From an uncultured Eisenbergiella sp. (GTDB taxonomy: Bacteria > Bacillota > Clostridia > Lachnospirales > Lachnospiraceae): a stretch of 64,000 nt of DNA. Location of the stretch: assembly GCA_904392525.1 (NCBI GenBank), contig CAJFMW010000004.1:1-64000 (forward strand), in the 5' to 3' direction. Below are positions 48,484-57,871 of the stretch, one piece after another; positions within the stretch are counted from its first letter, which is position 1; every line of letters begins with the position of its first letter. The position numbers were made by a program, and so were the translations under genes. The notes below the pieces were generated by a model. That model was not told the origin of the DNA. It searched no databases and saw nothing but the letters and a program-made list of their open reading frames with translations.

Positions 48484-50985
48484 TCAGCACATATTTCCAG
48501 GACGAAAGCCCACGGCTTTCGTCCGCCTCTTCCCGATCAGGCGGATGTGAAAATCCCCCTTTCGAAATTCCATATCCCCTTGGGAATCCCATTCCACCTT
48601 CCCGCTCTCATCCTGATAGCGGATCTGCGTCACGCAGTATTCTCCCTTTTCGTATCCGTAGCCGTCTCCCGCATCCTCATACAGGGCAAAGCTTCCATCC
48701 GCTCCCGCGTAGATCTGCAGCCAAATCTCCCTGCCTTCCATTTCCGCCGTACTCTCTCCCGGCTCCATCACCGGCAGGATGGAACCGGCCTTCACATAAA
48801 CCGGAATGTGATCGATCCCGACACGGACCTCAATCTCCCGGCCTCCTTCATGGTGTTCTTCCGTATAAAAATCATACCAGTCCGTTCCTGCCGGAAGATA
48901 TACCGTCCGGACGGATTCCTTTCCTTCCATGGACTCCGTAATCGGGCAGATCAGAAGGTTTGGCCCGAACATATATGCATCCATGATGCCAGCCGCCTTC
49001 TCATCCTGCGGAAAATCAAAGACCAGCGGGCGCATCATGGTGCCGTTTTCTCTCCAGACCGCTCCTGCCAGAGAATAGATATAGGGAAGCAGCCGGTATC
49101 TTCCCCGAATGGCGGAAAGGAGCGCTTCATAAAAAGGCTCGCCCGGCGCGCCGGACTGCCCTGACTCAAATTGCCATGGCTCTCTCCTGCAGTCCGTTCC
49201 GTGGCTCCGGAAAACGGGCAGAAAGGCACCGTACTGGAACCATCTCACATACAGCTCCCGGTACGCCGGATCCTGACTGCCGTTCTCATATTCTCCGTTC
49301 CAGAACCAGGTATTTCCCTTTTTCGTAAAAAAGGCACCGATGTCCAGCGTCCAGTAGGGCATACCGCTGGCGCAGAAATGCAGTCCCGCAGCGATCTGGC
49401 GGCGCAGAGTCTCCCAGCTGGCAGAGATGTCACCCGACCAGAGGATCGTTCCGTACCTCTGGCTTCCTGCCCAGCCGCTCCGGGTCAGATTGACCACCCG
49501 CTTTTCACGAAAAGGCATGGGGGACTGATCCTGCCGGCTGTCCGCATTCTCTTCCGGCGCGCCGGACAGGAAACGTGCGGCGCAGTCTCTCTGCCCTTCA
49601 TAGACCGCTCTGGCATGATACATACCGTAAGCGTTCGCCTTCTGGCGGGGCATGATCTCAGACGCTGCTTCCAGATATTCGTGATACATCTCTCCCGGCT
49701 CCGGTTTCAGCTTCCGGCTCCATTCCGGCGTCACCGGCTCGCAGGAATCGCACCACCAGGCGTCGATCCCGTACCGGAACAGCCCTTCCTCCGCCTGCTT
49801 CCAGTACAGCTTCCGCCCCTCCTCCCGGAAGGCGTCATAGATCTCGCTGCCGGGCAGCAGCAGTCCCGCCTCCTGAAACTCCCGATAATTGTCACATTCC
49901 GCGCTCATGTTCGGCCAGATGGAAATCATGAAATGCACGTTTTTCCCATGCAGCGCATCCGTCATGGCGGCCGGATCGGGAAAACGCTCCGGATCGAAGG
50001 TTTTCTGGCCCCACAGATCCCCTGTCCAGGACATCCAGTCCAGCACCAGCGCATCCAGCCCGATGCCACGCCTACGGAATTCCTCCGCTGTCTCCACAAG
50101 CTCCTGCGCCGACTCATACCGCTCCTGGGACTGGATATAGCCGAATGCCCATTTCGGAAGCATGGTTGCCTGTCCCGTCAGAGCACGGAACTGTCCGATC
50201 ACCTCATCCGGGCGGCCCGCCAGAAAATAATAATCCAGATATTCATCCGCTTCCGTGTAAAGATAGGAACCGTACTGCGTATCGTTAAACACCGCTGTTC
50301 CCTGGGTGGACAACAGGATACCATAGCCGTTTCCGGAAAGGAGCAGAGGAATGGCAATCTTCAGATTGGCCTGATGCAGGTACTGGGTGGTATGCCGCAG
50401 ATTCCATACGCCTTCCTCCGCCTGCCCCAGTCCGTACAGCCGCTCCCCCGGTGCAAAATCCAGATACAGCCTGGTACGGCACAGCTTCCGGTCAAATACC
50501 CGGTCCGCTTCCTTAATTCTCTTCTTGATCCCGTCCGGCGTTGCCACTTCCTCCACCCTGGTGTTTTCATTGATCACCGGGCGGAAGGAATCATAATCTT
50601 CCGTATTTTTGCTCTCCCATGCCCGTTCCGCCAAAAGCGGCGTACCATCCGGACGCTCATAGCGGATGGAGCCGGTGGCACGTGCCGCGATCAGATGAAG
50701 CTGCGCCGTTTCCAGCCGGATTTCCCGGTCGTTTTCCGTCCATTTCCACCACCGGGTATCCGGGGCCGATCCCCTCTCCGGGCAGACGCAGGATTCGGAC
50801 AGATCCGCGTATTCCGCTCCCTGTTCCTTTCCAAAGCTTCCGTTTTCCGTCCAGGAAACCCGGACCGCCCGGTCCGTCTGCGGAATCAGACGGATGATTC
50901 CGGCTTCTGATGTGAGGAAAAGGGCGTTTTCCTCTCTGGTCACTTCTGTAATCGCCCTGCTTTTTCTCCCCGATGCCTGAAGCAT
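48484..50985 (-). CDS. GH31-family alpha-glycosidase
   Basis: An 833-aa GH31 enzyme distinct from its neighbour. N-terminal beta-sandwich, TIM barrel with nucleophile D413 (AWWCDSCEP) and acid/base D519 (LWSGDISASW), then C-terminal beta domains including a DUF5110-like part. It may act as alpha-xylosidase or alpha-glucosidase; the SCEP surroundings are typical of xyloglucan-type and sulfosugar-unrelated GH31 members, but specificity is open. No signal peptide. AAAGGGAGGG precedes the ATG. Confidence 0.88.
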   Translation of the reverse strand: MLQASGRKSRAITEVTREENALFLTSEAGIIRLIPQTDRAVRVSWTENGSFGKEQGAEYADLSESCVCPERGSAPDTRWWKWTENDREIRLETAQLHLIAARATGSIRYERPDGTPLLAERAWESKNTEDYDSFRPVINENTRVEEVATPDGIKKRIKEADRVFDRKLCRTRLYLDFAPGERLYGLGQAEEGVWNLRHTTQYLHQANLKIAIPLLLSGNGYGILLSTQGTAVFNDTQYGSYLYTEADEYLDYYFLAGRPDEVIGQFRALTGQATMLPKWAFGYIQSQERYESAQELVETAEEFRRRGIGLDALVLDWMSWTGDLWGQKTFDPERFPDPAAMTDALHGKNVHFMISIWPNMSAECDNYREFQEAGLLLPGSEIYDAFREEGRKLYWKQAEEGLFRYGIDAWWCDSCEPVTPEWSRKLKPEPGEMYHEYLEAASEIMPRQKANAYGMYHARAVYEGQRDCAARFLSGAPEENADSRQDQSPMPFREKRVVNLTRSGWAGSQRYGTILWSGDISASWETLRRQIAAGLHFCASGMPYWTLDIGAFFTKKGNTWFWNGEYENGSQDPAYRELYVRWFQYGAFLPVFRSHGTDCRREPWQFESGQSGAPGEPFYEALLSAIRGRYRLLPYIYSLAGAVWRENGTMMRPLVFDFPQDEKAAGIMDAYMFGPNLLICPITESMEGKESVRTVYLPAGTDWYDFYTEEHHEGGREIEVRVGIDHIPVYVKAGSILPVMEPGESTAEMEGREIWLQIYAGADGSFALYEDAGDGYGYEKGEYCVTQIRYQDESGKVEWDSQGDMEFRKGDFHIRLIGKRRTKAVGFRPGNMC

Positions 50986-51010
50986 AATTTTTTTCCCTCC
51001 CTTTTATCTC

Positions 51011-51820
51011 CTACAGATGCATCCTCCGAAATGCCCCTGGCGTCATGCCCACGGCATTGCGGAATATCAGAATAAAATGACTGGTATCACAGTAGCCCAC
51101 CTCATTGGCAATAACCTGAACCCTTCTTTCCGGATGACGGAGCAGAAGCTCCTTCGCCCGTGTTATACGGTAACCGGTCAGATATTCATAGACAGAACAG
51201 CCCATATATTGCTGGAAAACCCGTGACAGATACTGCGGAGAAATGTACACCCTTCCGCTGAGCTCTTCCAACGTCAATGGCTCCATATAGCTGTCCTGTA
51301 TGAGCTTCAGAACCGGCCGCACATATTTTTCCATCGCAGGACTGCCCGTTTTCTCCGGCATGACTCTGCTGTCCGCCAGAAGAAGCAGCAGCTGATAGCT
51401 GTACAGGGAAGCCTGGTACAGGTTGACCGGAGTCTCCTCAAAGCACTTCACAGCTTTCTGTATGATATCCCGGATCGCATGTCCCTTTTCTCCCTCTGCC
51501 AGCAGAACCTGCGCATTCCGAAGAAGCGTTGGAATGCTATCCTGCAGCAGTCCGCTGAAGGTTGCAAAAAGGGTGATCCATCCGCCGCCTTCTCCATGGT
51601 ATTCATGAGGCACGCCCGGAGCCAGCAGAATTCCCTGGCCCTCTTCCAGAAAATAGATCTCTTTCCCTACAGTGACAGATCCGACTCCTTTCTCCGTCTG
51701 CAGGTAGTGATACAAAGGAAAGCCCCTCGGCCTGCGGTTTGGCTCCTGTTCCCAGCGAATACCAAGAGAATCAAACTGAAAGGGCTCTCTGCTTAATGTG
51801 CTGTTAAAGTAAATCGGCAT
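51011..51820 (-). CDS. AraC-family transcriptional regulator
   Basis: A 269-aa regulator: cupin sensor (residues about 20-150) and a C-terminal double helix-turn-helix with LEELSGRVYISPQYLSRVF and IANEVGYCDTSHFILIFRNA. ATG 51820 (MPIYFNSTL) has AAAGGAGAGG upstream. It also lies just downstream of a promoter at 51855-51883, so the longer frame to 51952 is excluded. It is divergent from the GH42 gene and in line with the GH31 genes; it likely controls this glycosidase set. Confidence 0.92.
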   Translation of the reverse strand: MPIYFNSTLSREPFQFDSLGIRWEQEPNRRPRGFPLYHYLQTEKGVGSVTVGKEIYFLEEGQGILLAPGVPHEYHGEGGGWITLFATFSGLLQDSIPTLLRNAQVLLAEGEKGHAIRDIIQKAVKCFEETPVNLYQASLYSYQLLLLLADSRVMPEKTGSPAMEKYVRPVLKLIQDSYMEPLTLEELSGRVYISPQYLSRVFQQYMGCSVYEYLTGYRITRAKELLLRHPERRVQVIANEVGYCDTSHFILIFRNAVGMTPGAFRRMHL

Positions 51821-51854
51821 GATCCCCTCTCCTTTTCCCGTTCTGTTCTCTTCG

Positions 51855-51883
51855 AGCATAGCATGTACCCTTCCAGCCGTCAA
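51855..51883 (-). promoter_or_regulatory. Promoter of the AraC-family gene
   Basis: Minus-strand TTGACG (plus 51878-51883), a 17-base spacer and TATGCT (plus 51855-51860). The leader to ATG 51820 is about 29 bases. Confidence 0.65.
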
Positions 51884-52040
51884 TTGTTTCATAAACTTAT
51901 ATTTTATGGGCCGTATTCTTATACTTTTTTCCCATAATTCCTTTATAATCACTTTATGAAAAGACTTTTCATCCCGTTTCCCGGCGAGGGGGCATTTTTG
52001 TTTACTTTTCTTTTATATTTTACAGCGAAGGAGGACTACT

Positions 52041-54050
52041 GTGGAACCAAAATTTAAACGGATCCTCTATGGAGGAGACTATAACCCGAATCAGTGGCCG
52101 GAAGAAATCTGGAAGGAAGACATGCGCATTTTCCGGGATGCCCGAATCAACAGCGCCACCATAAACGTTTTTTCCTGGGCAAAGATACAGCCTTCCGAGC
52201 ATGAATATCATTTTGATGAGCTGGACCGGATTGTGGACATGCTTTCAGAGGAAAACTATGACATCGTCATGGCCACCTCCACCGCAGCGCTTCCTGCCTG
52301 GATGGTCAAAAGATACCCGGAAGTCATGCATACCGATTATGAAGGAAGGCGTCATAAATTCGGCGGCCGACACAACGCCTGCCCCAATTCTCCGGTATAC
52401 CGTCATTTCGCAGCCTCTCTTGTCGAAAGGCTGGCAGAAAAATATGCGCATAATCCCCATGTCACCTGCTGGCATATCAATAACGAATTCGGTAACGAAT
52501 GCTACTGCGATATCTGCCAGAATGCATTCCGCGTCTGGCTGAAGGACAGGTACAAAACCATTGAAGCGGTAAACGAAGCCTGGAACATGGAATTCTGGGG
52601 ACATACGCTTTATGACTGGGATGAAATTGTTCTCCCCAATGCGCTGGGAGACGGTTTTTGGGGGGATCGTACCAATTTCGCGGGAATTTCCCTGGATTAC
52701 CGCCGTTTCATTTCGGACAGCTATCTGGACTGCTATAAGCTGGAACGGGATATCATTCACCGGCATAATCCGGAAACTGTGATAACCACCAATCTGATGG
52801 GAACCTACAAGGGACTGGACTATTTCAAATGGGCAAAGGAGATGGACATCATCTCCTGGGACAATTATCCGGCGTATGATACGCTTCCCGCACAGACGGC
52901 AATGAGGCATGACCTGATGCGCGGGCTGAAGGATCGGCCCTTTCTGATCATGGAGCAGACACCCAGCCAGCAGAACTGGCAGAAATACAATACGCTGAAA
53001 CGCCCGGGACAGATGCGCGCGCTGAGCTATCAGGGAATCGCGCATGGAGCGGATTCCGTCCAGTATTTTCAGCTGCGCCGCAGCGTCGGTGGCTGTGAGA
53101 AATTCCACGGGGCCGTGATTGCGCACTCGGGCACGGAAAACACGCGGGTCTTCCGGGAGGTAGCGCAGCTGGGAAAAGAGCTGGAAAGCTTCGGTACTGC
53201 CACTCTGGGAAGCGAAAAGCATTCTGAGGCCGGTATTCTTTTCGACTGGGAAAATTACTGGGCGCTGGAATATACCAGCGGTCCCTGCGCCGACCTGAAA
53301 TACGTTCCGCAGATTCAGCAGTATTATGATTATTTTTATGAGCACAATATTTCCGTAGACATGCTTCCTGTGGACGCTGATTTTTCCCGATATAAAATCC
53401 TGTGCGCTCCGGTTCTCTACATGGTCCGCGGAAACATGAAGGAATCTCTGGAAGCCTTTGTCAGAAACGGCGGCATCCTGGTCCTGACCTATATGAGCGG
53501 CATCGTGGGAGCGTCCGACAACGTTTATCTGGGGGGCTATCCCGGTCCCTTACGTGATCTGGCCGGAATCTGGGTGGAAGAAATCGACTCCCTTCCCCCT
53601 GAGCTTCACAATGGAATTCGCTTTTCCGACGGCAGCCATGCGGAATGCAATCTGGTCTATGATCAGATCCATCTGGAAGGCGCGGAGACGCTTGGAGAAT
53701 ATACCCGGGATTTCTACGCCGGAACGCCGTCCGTTACCAGGAACCGCTTCGGAAACGGAGCCGTCTATTATATCGGTACACAGCCGGATAAGGCCGGACT
53801 CACCCATATCCTGGACCAGGCCGCTGCGGAAAGTCAGGTCCACAGCCTGATTCCGGAGGCCTCTGAACTGGAAATCTCCTGCAGGGAAAGCGGAGACACC
53901 CGCTTCTATTATCTGATCAACTTCAGCGGCAAAGAACAGCCGGTGCCGAAAAGTCTGGCCGGAAAGACAGACCTGATCACCGGTGTGCCGAGTGCGGCGG
54001 AGGATGTTCTGATGCCCTGGGATGTGAAAATCCTGGCCGAGGCGCTCTGA
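52041..54050 (+). CDS. GH42 beta-galactosidase
   Basis: A 669-aa family 42 enzyme that removes beta-linked galactose. Acid/base E149 in HINNEFGNEC and nucleophile E305 in FLIMEQTPSQQNW. The zinc-site cysteines of the family are present (C114 and the ECYCDIC group at 153-158). TIM barrel, trimerisation domain and C-terminal beta domain are complete. The GTG start follows AAGGAGGAC, and a TATAAT lies at 51944. No signal peptide. Confidence 0.95.
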   Translation: MEPKFKRILYGGDYNPNQWPEEIWKEDMRIFRDARINSATINVFSWAKIQPSEHEYHFDELDRIVDMLSEENYDIVMATSTAALPAWMVKRYPEVMHTDYEGRRHKFGGRHNACPNSPVYRHFAASLVERLAEKYAHNPHVTCWHINNEFGNECYCDICQNAFRVWLKDRYKTIEAVNEAWNMEFWGHTLYDWDEIVLPNALGDGFWGDRTNFAGISLDYRRFISDSYLDCYKLERDIIHRHNPETVITTNLMGTYKGLDYFKWAKEMDIISWDNYPAYDTLPAQTAMRHDLMRGLKDRPFLIMEQTPSQQNWQKYNTLKRPGQMRALSYQGIAHGADSVQYFQLRRSVGGCEKFHGAVIAHSGTENTRVFREVAQLGKELESFGTATLGSEKHSEAGILFDWENYWALEYTSGPCADLKYVPQIQQYYDYFYEHNISVDMLPVDADFSRYKILCAPVLYMVRGNMKESLEAFVRNGGILVLTYMSGIVGASDNVYLGGYPGPLRDLAGIWVEEIDSLPPELHNGIRFSDGSHAECNLVYDQIHLEGAETLGEYTRDFYAGTPSVTRNRFGNGAVYYIGTQPDKAGLTHILDQAAAESQVHSLIPEASELEISCRESGDTRFYYLINFSGKEQPVPKSLAGKTDLITGVPSAAEDVLMPWDVKILAEAL

Positions 54051-54094
54051 TTCTGTTGGGTTCAAAGCATGGGGGGATGACACTGTCCGGGCAA

Positions 54095-54126
54095 AGCGGC
54101 CCGTTCTTCAACCGGGCCGCTCTTTA
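54095..54126. terminator. Terminator between GH42 and GH43-like genes
   Basis: AGCGGCCCG (54095-54103) and CGGGCCGCT (54113-54121) followed by CTTTAAA, between convergent genes. Confidence 0.75.
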
Positions 54127-54165
54127 AACGGCATCCCTTCTTTTCCGGGCGGAAGGAGGCGCGGC

Positions 54166-55155
54166 CTAAGGCGTCTTTGCTTCCAACGCCCACTTATCCC
54201 CGCCGTCCGGAGTATATTTGTTGTACATCCAGTTTCCGGTCAGCTCGTTGCGGATGCGCAGACATCCGTCCTCATCCTCCATCTCAAACAGAAGCATCCG
54301 TTCCTGGCCGCTTCTGTTCGGAGAATGCAGCCCCATCAGGAGCCTGCCCGCAAAGTCCGTAAAGAGCATGGAGTGGCCGCCGTCCTGGCTGAACAGGGGC
54401 TCCGGCTCCTGTTTCCAGGGCCCGGTGATCTCTCCGGACAGGGAACGGGCATAGCCGCAGGTGTAGGCTGTATTGGAAAAGCTGCTCCAGACCATGAGAA
54501 GCTCTCCGTTCTTCGCCCGATGCATGTAAGGGCCGTCCGTCACCCTGGCCCAGCCCATATGGGGCTGGGGCTCGGTCAGCTTCCACAGGCCCGACGGATC
54601 GGTGAACTTCCAGGGCGCTTCCGAAGCGCGGAACAGAATGACAGGCTCTCCGACGGAGTCTGACAGATCCTCCTTCATGCGGATGGCACAGATCTGACCG
54701 TCCTGTACCTGAAGCCATTCATGGCAGAACACCATCCAGGGATTTCCCTTTCTGTCCTCATACAGGGTTCCGTCCAGACACTGCCAGTCCGCAGGGGTGG
54801 CCGGGCCGTTCTTCTTCGGTACAAAGGGGCCTCTCGGAGTATCCGCCTCCAGGAACTGACAGCCCCGGTATCCGCCCGGCGCGCGGAAGGAGCTGATCAG
54901 ATAGTATTTTCCCCGCCAGTAATGACATTCCGGCGCCCAGAAATCAAGCGGCCCCCAGAAATCCTCATCCGGTTCAAACACGGGATAGCTTTCCGACCAC
55001 CAGATCAGGTCATCGCTATCCCGGACATTCACCGCACGCCCTTTCTGTCCCGGCCTGGCAAAGCAGTCGTACAGAAAATATTTCCGTTCTTCCCTGCTGG
55101 GAAGAATGCACACATCCCTCGTATGCAGATCCCTGACATGAATTTTTCCATTCAT
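54166..55155 (-). CDS. GH43-like five-bladed propeller glycosidase
   Basis: A 329-aa protein with glycoside hydrolase family 43 features. The N-terminal HTRDVCILP holds the likely general base (D14), then FWAPECHYWRGKYYLISSF and DGTLYEDRKGNPWMVF, with DGPYMHRAKNGELLMVWS further on. Activities in this family include arabinofuranosidase and xylosidase. ATG 55155 is nine bases from GGAGGGG and is preferred to 55161 and 55173. No signal peptide. A hairpin array lies directly upstream. Confidence 0.85.
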   Translation of the reverse strand: MNGKIHVRDLHTRDVCILPSREERKYFLYDCFARPGQKGRAVNVRDSDDLIWWSESYPVFEPDEDFWGPLDFWAPECHYWRGKYYLISSFRAPGGYRGCQFLEADTPRGPFVPKKNGPATPADWQCLDGTLYEDRKGNPWMVFCHEWLQVQDGQICAIRMKEDLSDSVGEPVILFRASEAPWKFTDPSGLWKLTEPQPHMGWARVTDGPYMHRAKNGELLMVWSSFSNTAYTCGYARSLSGEITGPWKQEPEPLFSQDGGHSMLFTDFAGRLLMGLHSPNRSGQERMLLFEMEDEDGCLRIRNELTGNWMYNKYTPDGGDKWALEAKTP

Positions 55156-55173
55156 TTTCATTTTCCCCTCCAT

Positions 55174-55302
55174 GCCGAAGCGATACGCTGAGGCCGCGAG
55201 GAGAAATCACGCAGGTGATTTCTCCTCTGCGATCACAGCAGTTTTGTGCTTCGGCGCAAAACTGCTGATTGAAAAATAAGCCATCGGGCTTATTTTTCAA
55301 TC
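55174..55302. repeat. Leader hairpin array, copy B
   Basis: Starts GCCGAAGCG-ATACGCTGAGGC (55174-55194), as in copy A. Hairpins: GAGGAGAAATCAC-GCAG-GTGATTTCTCCTC (55198-55227, 13-base perfect arms), CAGCAGTTTTG/CAAAACTGCTG (55236-55267) and GATTGAAAAATAAGCC-ATCG-GGCTTATTTTTCAATC (55267-55302, 16-base perfect arms). The last keeps the TTGAAAAAT/ATCG/ATTTTTCAA frame of copy A. Confidence 0.92.
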
Positions 55303-55315
55303 TTCCCCTGTATCT

Positions 55316-55690
55316 TTAGTCTATCATCCGAAAAAAATACCACCTGTGATTCTCCACGCTGTAACGGATCTCATAGGTCCGTCTGCGGCCTCCGATCGAA
55401 GAGGCACAGATGAACTGCTCAATCTGAAGCCCCACATAGTGAATGGTTTTTCCGGAAAGCACGCTGCCGATTTCCACCTTCCGGATCCGATTGTCCTCAT
55501 CCGCATACCGGAACCAGAGCGGATGGAGCTTGCCCGTAGTATCGCACAGGGCCGCCACCTGAATCGGAAGATTCCGGTTCACTTCAACGGCCTCCGGCAG
55601 TCTGTGACCGCGGCTCCGGCCTGTTCCCGCCGGTTCCCTGTTCCCATGGTTCCTGTCCTTCATGGCAGTTTCCGCTGCAGTCTGCTTCAT
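55316..55690 (-). CDS. Small protein under LexA-like control
   Basis: A 124-aa protein (MKQTAAETAMK) with a basic N-terminal third and a folded core with VAALCDTTGKLHPLWFRYAD, a short beta-rich sequence with GRRRTYEIRYS, ending WYFFRMID. It resembles in style the small proteins found next to Y-family DNA polymerases in Clostridia, but no polymerase is adjacent. Two LexA-like palindromes cover its promoter. ATG 55690 follows AAAGGGGTG; the first box lies between that site and the upstream ATG 55711. A DNA-damage role is inferred from the operators only. Confidence 0.72.
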   Translation of the reverse strand: MKQTAAETAMKDRNHGNREPAGTGRSRGHRLPEAVEVNRNLPIQVAALCDTTGKLHPLWFRYADEDNRIRKVEIGSVLSGKTIHYVGLQIEQFICASSIGGRRRTYEIRYSVENHRWYFFRMID

Positions 55691-55704
55691 AGAATCACCC
55701 CTTT

Positions 55705-55754
55705 CGAACATTTGTTCTTTTCATCATCATATCAGAACAAACGTTTGTTGTAAA
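55705..55754 (-). promoter_or_regulatory. SOS-type promoter with two LexA-like boxes
   Basis: Minus-strand TTTACA (plus 55749-55754), a 17-base spacer and TATGAT (plus 55726-55731). The palindrome AACAAACGTTTGTT (55736-55749) fills the spacer. CGAACATTTGTTC (55705-55717) covers the expected start site. Both resemble the Gram-positive LexA box CGAAC-N4-GTTCG. Confidence 0.75.
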
Positions 55755-55757
55755 GAG

Positions 55758-57059
55758 CTATGAAGCATTACCAGCCATTCCCTCTGCCTTTGCCCTGTTG
55801 CGGGTACGCAGGCTCACATAAAAGCAGTTCATTTCGTCCCGGTACTCCACACCGATTGCCGCATGGTGCTTTGCCGCAACCTCACTGGCAATCGCAAGGC
55901 CGAGCCCGTAGCCCGTTCGGGAGGCCCGCACCCTTTCATCCCGGTAGAAGCGCTGGAAAATCAGCGTCCGCTTCTCCTTCGGGATTGGCTCTCCTTCACT
56001 GTTCACCCAAAGTTTTGCCCTGCCGCGTCCGGCCGGCTCCAGCCGGACCTCCACACGGCCTGCACTTCCCGCTCTGTCCTCTCCTGCCTCACCCGCTTCG
56101 TCCGCTGTGCCGGACGCATATTTGACCGCATTATCCAGAAGAACCGTAACCAGCTGTCCCAGCTGGGAGGCGTCTCCTTTTACAAACACATCGTCCGCCA
56201 CCTCAAACTGCAGTTCCTTCCCGGCCTGATAAAAAAGAGGTTCAAAAACCAGAAGCTTCTCCGTCAACACATCGCTGAAGGAGAAAGTTTCCCAGCTTTC
56301 CTTCCGCTTGGTCCAGGTATCCCCTTTGGCCAGAAGCAGAAGGCTCTCCACCAGAGCGCGCATATCCCTGCATTCCTGATTGATATGCTCCAGCCATCTG
56401 TCCGCCTCTTCCGGAAGCCCGGCGCAGCGCTCCTGAAGGAGCTCCGCATTGGCGGTGATAACCGTCAGAGGCGTCTTTAATTCATGGGAAGCGTCCGCCA
56501 CGAACTGCTTCTGCAGGCGAAGGGACTGCGCGATGGGCCGGACCACCCAGTGAGAAAACAGGAAGGAAAGGCCCAGAAACAGCAGCCAGATGACCGCGCA
56601 GGCCAGACCCCCATAGCGTAAAACCGCATCCAGCACGGTATCTCCATAGGAAGTATCCGCGAATACCAGCAGATGGCCGGAGGGCTGTTCCACCCGAAGG
56701 TATCTGAGCTGATAACCGTCAAGAATACCGTTATCCGCCTTCGCCGCCATTCCAAGGAAAGCCAGCTGTTCCAGATAGCCCATCCCGGGGAAGGAGTTAT
56801 AAGCGCTCTCCCGCATGATAACCTCTCCGTTCTCCGTTACCAGCACGGAAAAATAAGGGAGCCTCACCTGGGGAACCGCATCAAAGATCAGCCGTTCTCC
56901 GGGCTGTTCCACCGCCCGTTCCAGAATCAGCCTTCCCTCCTCATCCCCTCTGCTTCGCAGCACCAGTATCAGGGCGGTAAAGGTGATTCCGATCACCGCC
57001 GTCACGATGAGCATATTATAAATGATGAATTTCCGCCTCAGCCGGCTGATTTCCTTCAT
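55758..57059 (-). CDS. Membrane sensor histidine kinase
   Basis: A 433-aa kinase with spans at about 12-33 and 150-170 (numbered from ATG 57059), a small extracytoplasmic sensor, then HisKA with ADASHELKTPLTVI (H192). ATPase domain: LLDNAVKYA, a degenerate G1 box (NSEGEPIP) common in this subgroup, and GYGLGLAI. ATG 57059 is preferred; a GTG at 57068 is possible. It follows its response regulator by 16 bases. No HAMP domain is obvious. Confidence 0.9.
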   Translation of the reverse strand: MKEISRLRRKFIIYNMLIVTAVIGITFTALILVLRSRGDEEGRLILERAVEQPGERLIFDAVPQVRLPYFSVLVTENGEVIMRESAYNSFPGMGYLEQLAFLGMAAKADNGILDGYQLRYLRVEQPSGHLLVFADTSYGDTVLDAVLRYGGLACAVIWLLFLGLSFLFSHWVVRPIAQSLRLQKQFVADASHELKTPLTVITANAELLQERCAGLPEEADRWLEHINQECRDMRALVESLLLLAKGDTWTKRKESWETFSFSDVLTEKLLVFEPLFYQAGKELQFEVADDVFVKGDASQLGQLVTVLLDNAVKYASGTADEAGEAGEDRAGSAGRVEVRLEPAGRGRAKLWVNSEGEPIPKEKRTLIFQRFYRDERVRASRTGYGLGLAIASEVAAKHHAAIGVEYRDEMNCFYVSLRTRNRAKAEGMAGNAS

Positions 57060-57075
57060 GTTTTCCACCGCTTTC

Positions 57076-57744
57076 TCACTTCTTCACAATCCGATAGCCC
57101 AGCTTCCTGCTGGTCACAATGCAGATATCCGCCTTTAAAAATTCCAGTTTTTTGCGCAGAAAGGAAATGTATACCTCCACATTGTTTTCCACCGCGTCCG
57201 CATCGTTTCCCCAGACCTTCAACAGCAGGGTTTCCTTGGAAACCACCTGCTCTCTGTTAACCATGAGGATCCGCATGATATCATATTCCTTTTTTCCGAG
57301 GGAAATCTGTTTTTCCGGCCCCCGCAGCGTGTAATCGGCCTGATTCAGGGTGATATTTCCATAGGACGGATTTTCCGGAATCATCTCGCCCCGGCGTCTG
57401 ACCAGTGTTTTCACCACAGCGGTCAGTTCCTGCATGTCGAAGGGTTTGGTCAGATAATAATCCGCCCCGCTCTCCAGCCCGAGCACCCGGTCCTCCAGCT
57501 CGCTTTTTGCCGTCAGAATCAGGACGGGGACAAAGCATCCCTTCCTTCGCACCTCTTTTAACAGGCTGATTCCGTCCATTCCGGGCAGCATGAGATCCAG
57601 GATGGCCGCATCGTAGCCCCCGGCAGGCAGCAGCACGGCTCCCTGCCTTCCATCCTCACAGATATCGCAGTCATACCAATACTTCAGGATATCCCGGATG
57701 GACTCCGCCAGCCGCCTGTTGTCTTCTATAATCAAAATGCGCAT
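57076..57744 (-). CDS. OmpR-family response regulator
   Basis: A 222-aa regulator: receiver with D50 (AAILDLMLPGMDG) and K in YLTKPFDM, and a winged-helix output domain ending RKLGYRIVKK. ATG 57744 fits GGGGAA spacing better than ATG 57750. The promoter is TTGTAA-N17-TATAAT on the minus strand (plus 57802-57830). It is next to the ABC exporter genes, which may be its target or merely its neighbour. Confidence 0.92.
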   Translation of the reverse strand: MRILIIEDNRRLAESIRDILKYWYDCDICEDGRQGAVLLPAGGYDAAILDLMLPGMDGISLLKEVRRKGCFVPVLILTAKSELEDRVLGLESGADYYLTKPFDMQELTAVVKTLVRRRGEMIPENPSYGNITLNQADYTLRGPEKQISLGKKEYDIMRILMVNREQVVSKETLLLKVWGNDADAVENNVEVYISFLRKKLEFLKADICIVTSRKLGYRIVKK

Positions 57745-57801
57745 GGCCATTCCCCGCTCTCATAAGTTTATCTCGCGTTTTCTTCCGAACCGCTATAAAT
57801 G

Positions 57802-57830
57802 ATTATATATGCCGGATGCCTATTTTACAA
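57802..57830 (-). promoter_or_regulatory. Promoter of the 57-kb two-component system
   Basis: Minus-strand TTGTAA (plus 57825-57830), a 17-base spacer and TATAAT (plus 57802-57807). Confidence 0.6.
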
Positions 57831-57871
57831 TCCCCTGCGGGCTTCCTCAGGCAGGGAACAACCATACACGT

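Noticed and set aside
49171-50910. 579-codon plus-strand frame opposite the second GH31 gene
   Set aside because: Shadow frame, no ribosome site, no motifs.
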